From Nannocystis punicea (GTDB lineage: Bacteria; Myxococcota_A; Polyangia; Nannocystales; Nannocystaceae), in the NCBI RefSeq assembly GCF_026965555.1, contig NZ_CP114040.1, forward strand, positions 1,550,001 through 1,614,000: DNA of 64,000 bases. Direction: 5' to 3'. The position numbers and the translations under genes are program-made. The notes under the pieces were generated by a model, which saw only the letters and a list, made by a program, of their open reading frames with translations, made no database searches and was not told where the DNA came from. The first letter of the stretch is position 1, and each line of letters opens with the position of its first letter. This document shows positions 62,899 to 64,000 of the stretch, one piece after another.

Positions 62899-64000
62899 GT
62901 GGGCGAGCCGGCGTACACGGTCGCTTCTCAGGCGCTCGCGGTGCCGGTGGCGCTGATCGCGGTGGTCAAGGCGTCGCAGGCGATTTCCAGAGAAGTCACC
63001 TGGGACCGCCTCGCGCGGCGCTTGCTCGAGGTCGGCCTCGAGCAGGGCGGGGCGGACCGCGGCTGCCTGATCTGCGTCGAGCGAGGCGAGCTCGTGGTCG
63101 CGGCGGACGCGAGGGTCGACGAACGGGGCGTGCGGACCGAGCTGTTCTCCTCGCTCCCGCTGGCGAGCTCGGGGCTGGCGCCGACGTCGGTCGTGCAATT
63201 CGTCGAGCGCACTCGGGAGCTGGTGATGCTCGACGACGTCGGCCTGGGCGGCTCGTACGCCCACGACGCGTACTTCGGCGCCCGCCGCCCCCGGTCGCTG
63301 CTGTGCCTGCCGATCCGGCGCCAGGCCGAGGTGTGTGCGATGCTGTACCTCGAGAGCGAGCGCGTCGCCGGGGCCTTCACCATCGAGCGGCTGACGGTGC
63401 TCGAGCTGATCGCGGCCCAGGGGGCGATCGCGCTCGAGAACGTCCGGCTGTTCACGCGCCTCGAGCACGAGAACGTCGAGCGCCGCCGCGCCGAGGCCTT
63501 CCTCGCGGAGAGCCGCGCGCGCCTGCAGCAGATCGTCGACAACACCACCGCGGTGATCTGCTTGAAAGATCTGGACGGGCGCTTCTTGCTCGTCAATCGC
63601 CGGTACGCCGAGCTCCTGCACCTCGAGGCCGAGAGCATGTGCGGCAAGACGGACTACGACTATTTCTCGCGCGAGGAGGCCGACGTGTTCCGGGCCAGCG
63701 ACCTCAGGGTCCTGCGAGAGAACCGGCCGCTCGAGTTCGAGGAGGACCTGGAGCTCGACGACGGGCTGCACACGTACCTCTCGCTCAAGTTCCCGGTCGC
63801 GGACCCGGCGGGCCGGACCTGCGCGATCTGCCTGATCTCCACCGACATCACCACGCGCGTCTGCGCGGAACGTGAGCGCGACCGGGCGCTGCTCGACGAG
63901 CGGCGGTCGCGGGCGGCCGCCGAGGAGGCGGTCAGGCTGCGCGACGAGTTCCTGCTGGTCGCCTCGCACGAGCTCAGGACGCCGCTGACGAGCCTGCAGC
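62899..64000 (+). CDS. GAF-PAS sensor histidine kinase, 3' end outside window
   Basis: At least 367 residues; no stop before the window end. The opening VALIAVVKASQAISREVTWD resembles the hinge that in large myxobacterial Ser/Thr-kinase/AAA/GAF/histidine-kinase fusions precedes the GAF domain. A GAF domain follows (~30-195, QGGADRGCLICVERGELVV, CLPIRRQAEVCAMLYLE), then a coiled coil, a PAS domain (~215-330, QIVDNTTAVICLKDLDGRFL) and the start of HisKA with the phospho-acceptor His357 ([13 protein letters not shown]). The GTG start at 62899 is a guess: the frame is open further upstream. A truncated derivative of the larger fusion is possible. Confidence 0.75.
   Translation, partial: MGEPAYTVASQALAVPVALIAVVKASQAISREVTWDRLARRLLEVGLEQGGADRGCLICVERGELVVAADARVDERGVRTELFSSLPLASSGLAPTSVVQFVERTRELVMLDDVGLGGSYAHDAYFGARRPRSLLCLPIRRQAEVCAMLYLESERVAGAFTIERLTVLELIAAQGAIALENVRLFTRLEHENVERRRAEAFLAESRARLQQIVDNTTAVICLKDLDGRFLLVNRRYAELLHLEAESMCGKTDYDYFSREEADVFRASDLRVLRENRPLEFEEDLELDDGLHTYLSLKFPVADPAGRTCAICLISTDITTRVCAERERDRALLDERRSRAAAEEAVRLRDEFLLVASHELRTPLTSLQ

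Overview
The window is high-GC DNA whose gene content points to a myxobacterium, most likely of the Nannocystis/Plesiocystis/Enhygromyxa group. The evidence is the many lipoproteins with Ser/Thr/Asp/Gly linkers of the TTGTSTG type, a Cys-rich CGNG..E..E.CD repeat lipoprotein, ADYC-type lipoproteins, a MYXO-CTERM-like tail, a Ser/Thr kinase with a periplasmic helical domain, and an FHA-domain sigma54 activator. This is family-level inference; no rRNA or tRNA gene was seen. Nearly every long antisense reading frame is a GC-bias shadow and was left out.

Layout. 1-8 kb: small orphan genes, a mercaptopyruvate sulfurtransferase, a gene and its internally deleted pseudogene copy, a repeat lipoprotein, a Gln/Gly/Tyr-repeat BON protein and a short-chain dehydrogenase. 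8-18.5 kb: exported lipoproteins, an SCP2 protein, a frameshifted OmpA-like gene and a LysR/metal-hydrolase divergent pair. 18.8-22.2 kb: a protein joining a four-EF-hand calmodulin-like module to an Erv/ALR-like thiol-oxidase module, then a methyltransferase. 22.3-24 kb: a Tle/DUF2235-type lipase and a small partner. 24.2-30 kb: metabolic enzymes, a WYL regulator with a divergent DHFR-like target, and a secreted hydrolase. 30.2-38.9 kb: a hybrid histidine kinase, an IS630-type element inserted exactly at its stop codon, a TPR-thioredoxin lipoprotein and an RsbR-like STAS protein.

40.9-47.3 kb holds the most coherent candidate system. Two tandem ADYC lipoproteins and a membrane Ser/Thr kinase form an operon. 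A sigma54-like -24/-12 sequence lies in front of it, and an FHA-sigma54 activator is encoded divergently. I infer a phospho-relay from surface lipoproteins through the kinase to the FHA activator and back to the operon promoter.

47.8-64 kb: an MBL hydrolase/LysR pair, a 68-bp tandem repeat, small secreted Cys-rich peptides, a GFA/WYL pair, an ADOP-type permease, a three-gene operon of exported proteins (one frameshifted in a G6 tract), a DUF2239/GIY-YIG pair behind a palindromic and apparently leaderless promoter, and a GAF-PAS-histidine kinase running off the end.

Spread through AT-richer gaps is a family of palindromes built on ATGTCC/GGACAT. Two copies share an identical 16-bp core 13 kb apart. 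Their role (operator, terminator or REP-like element) is open.
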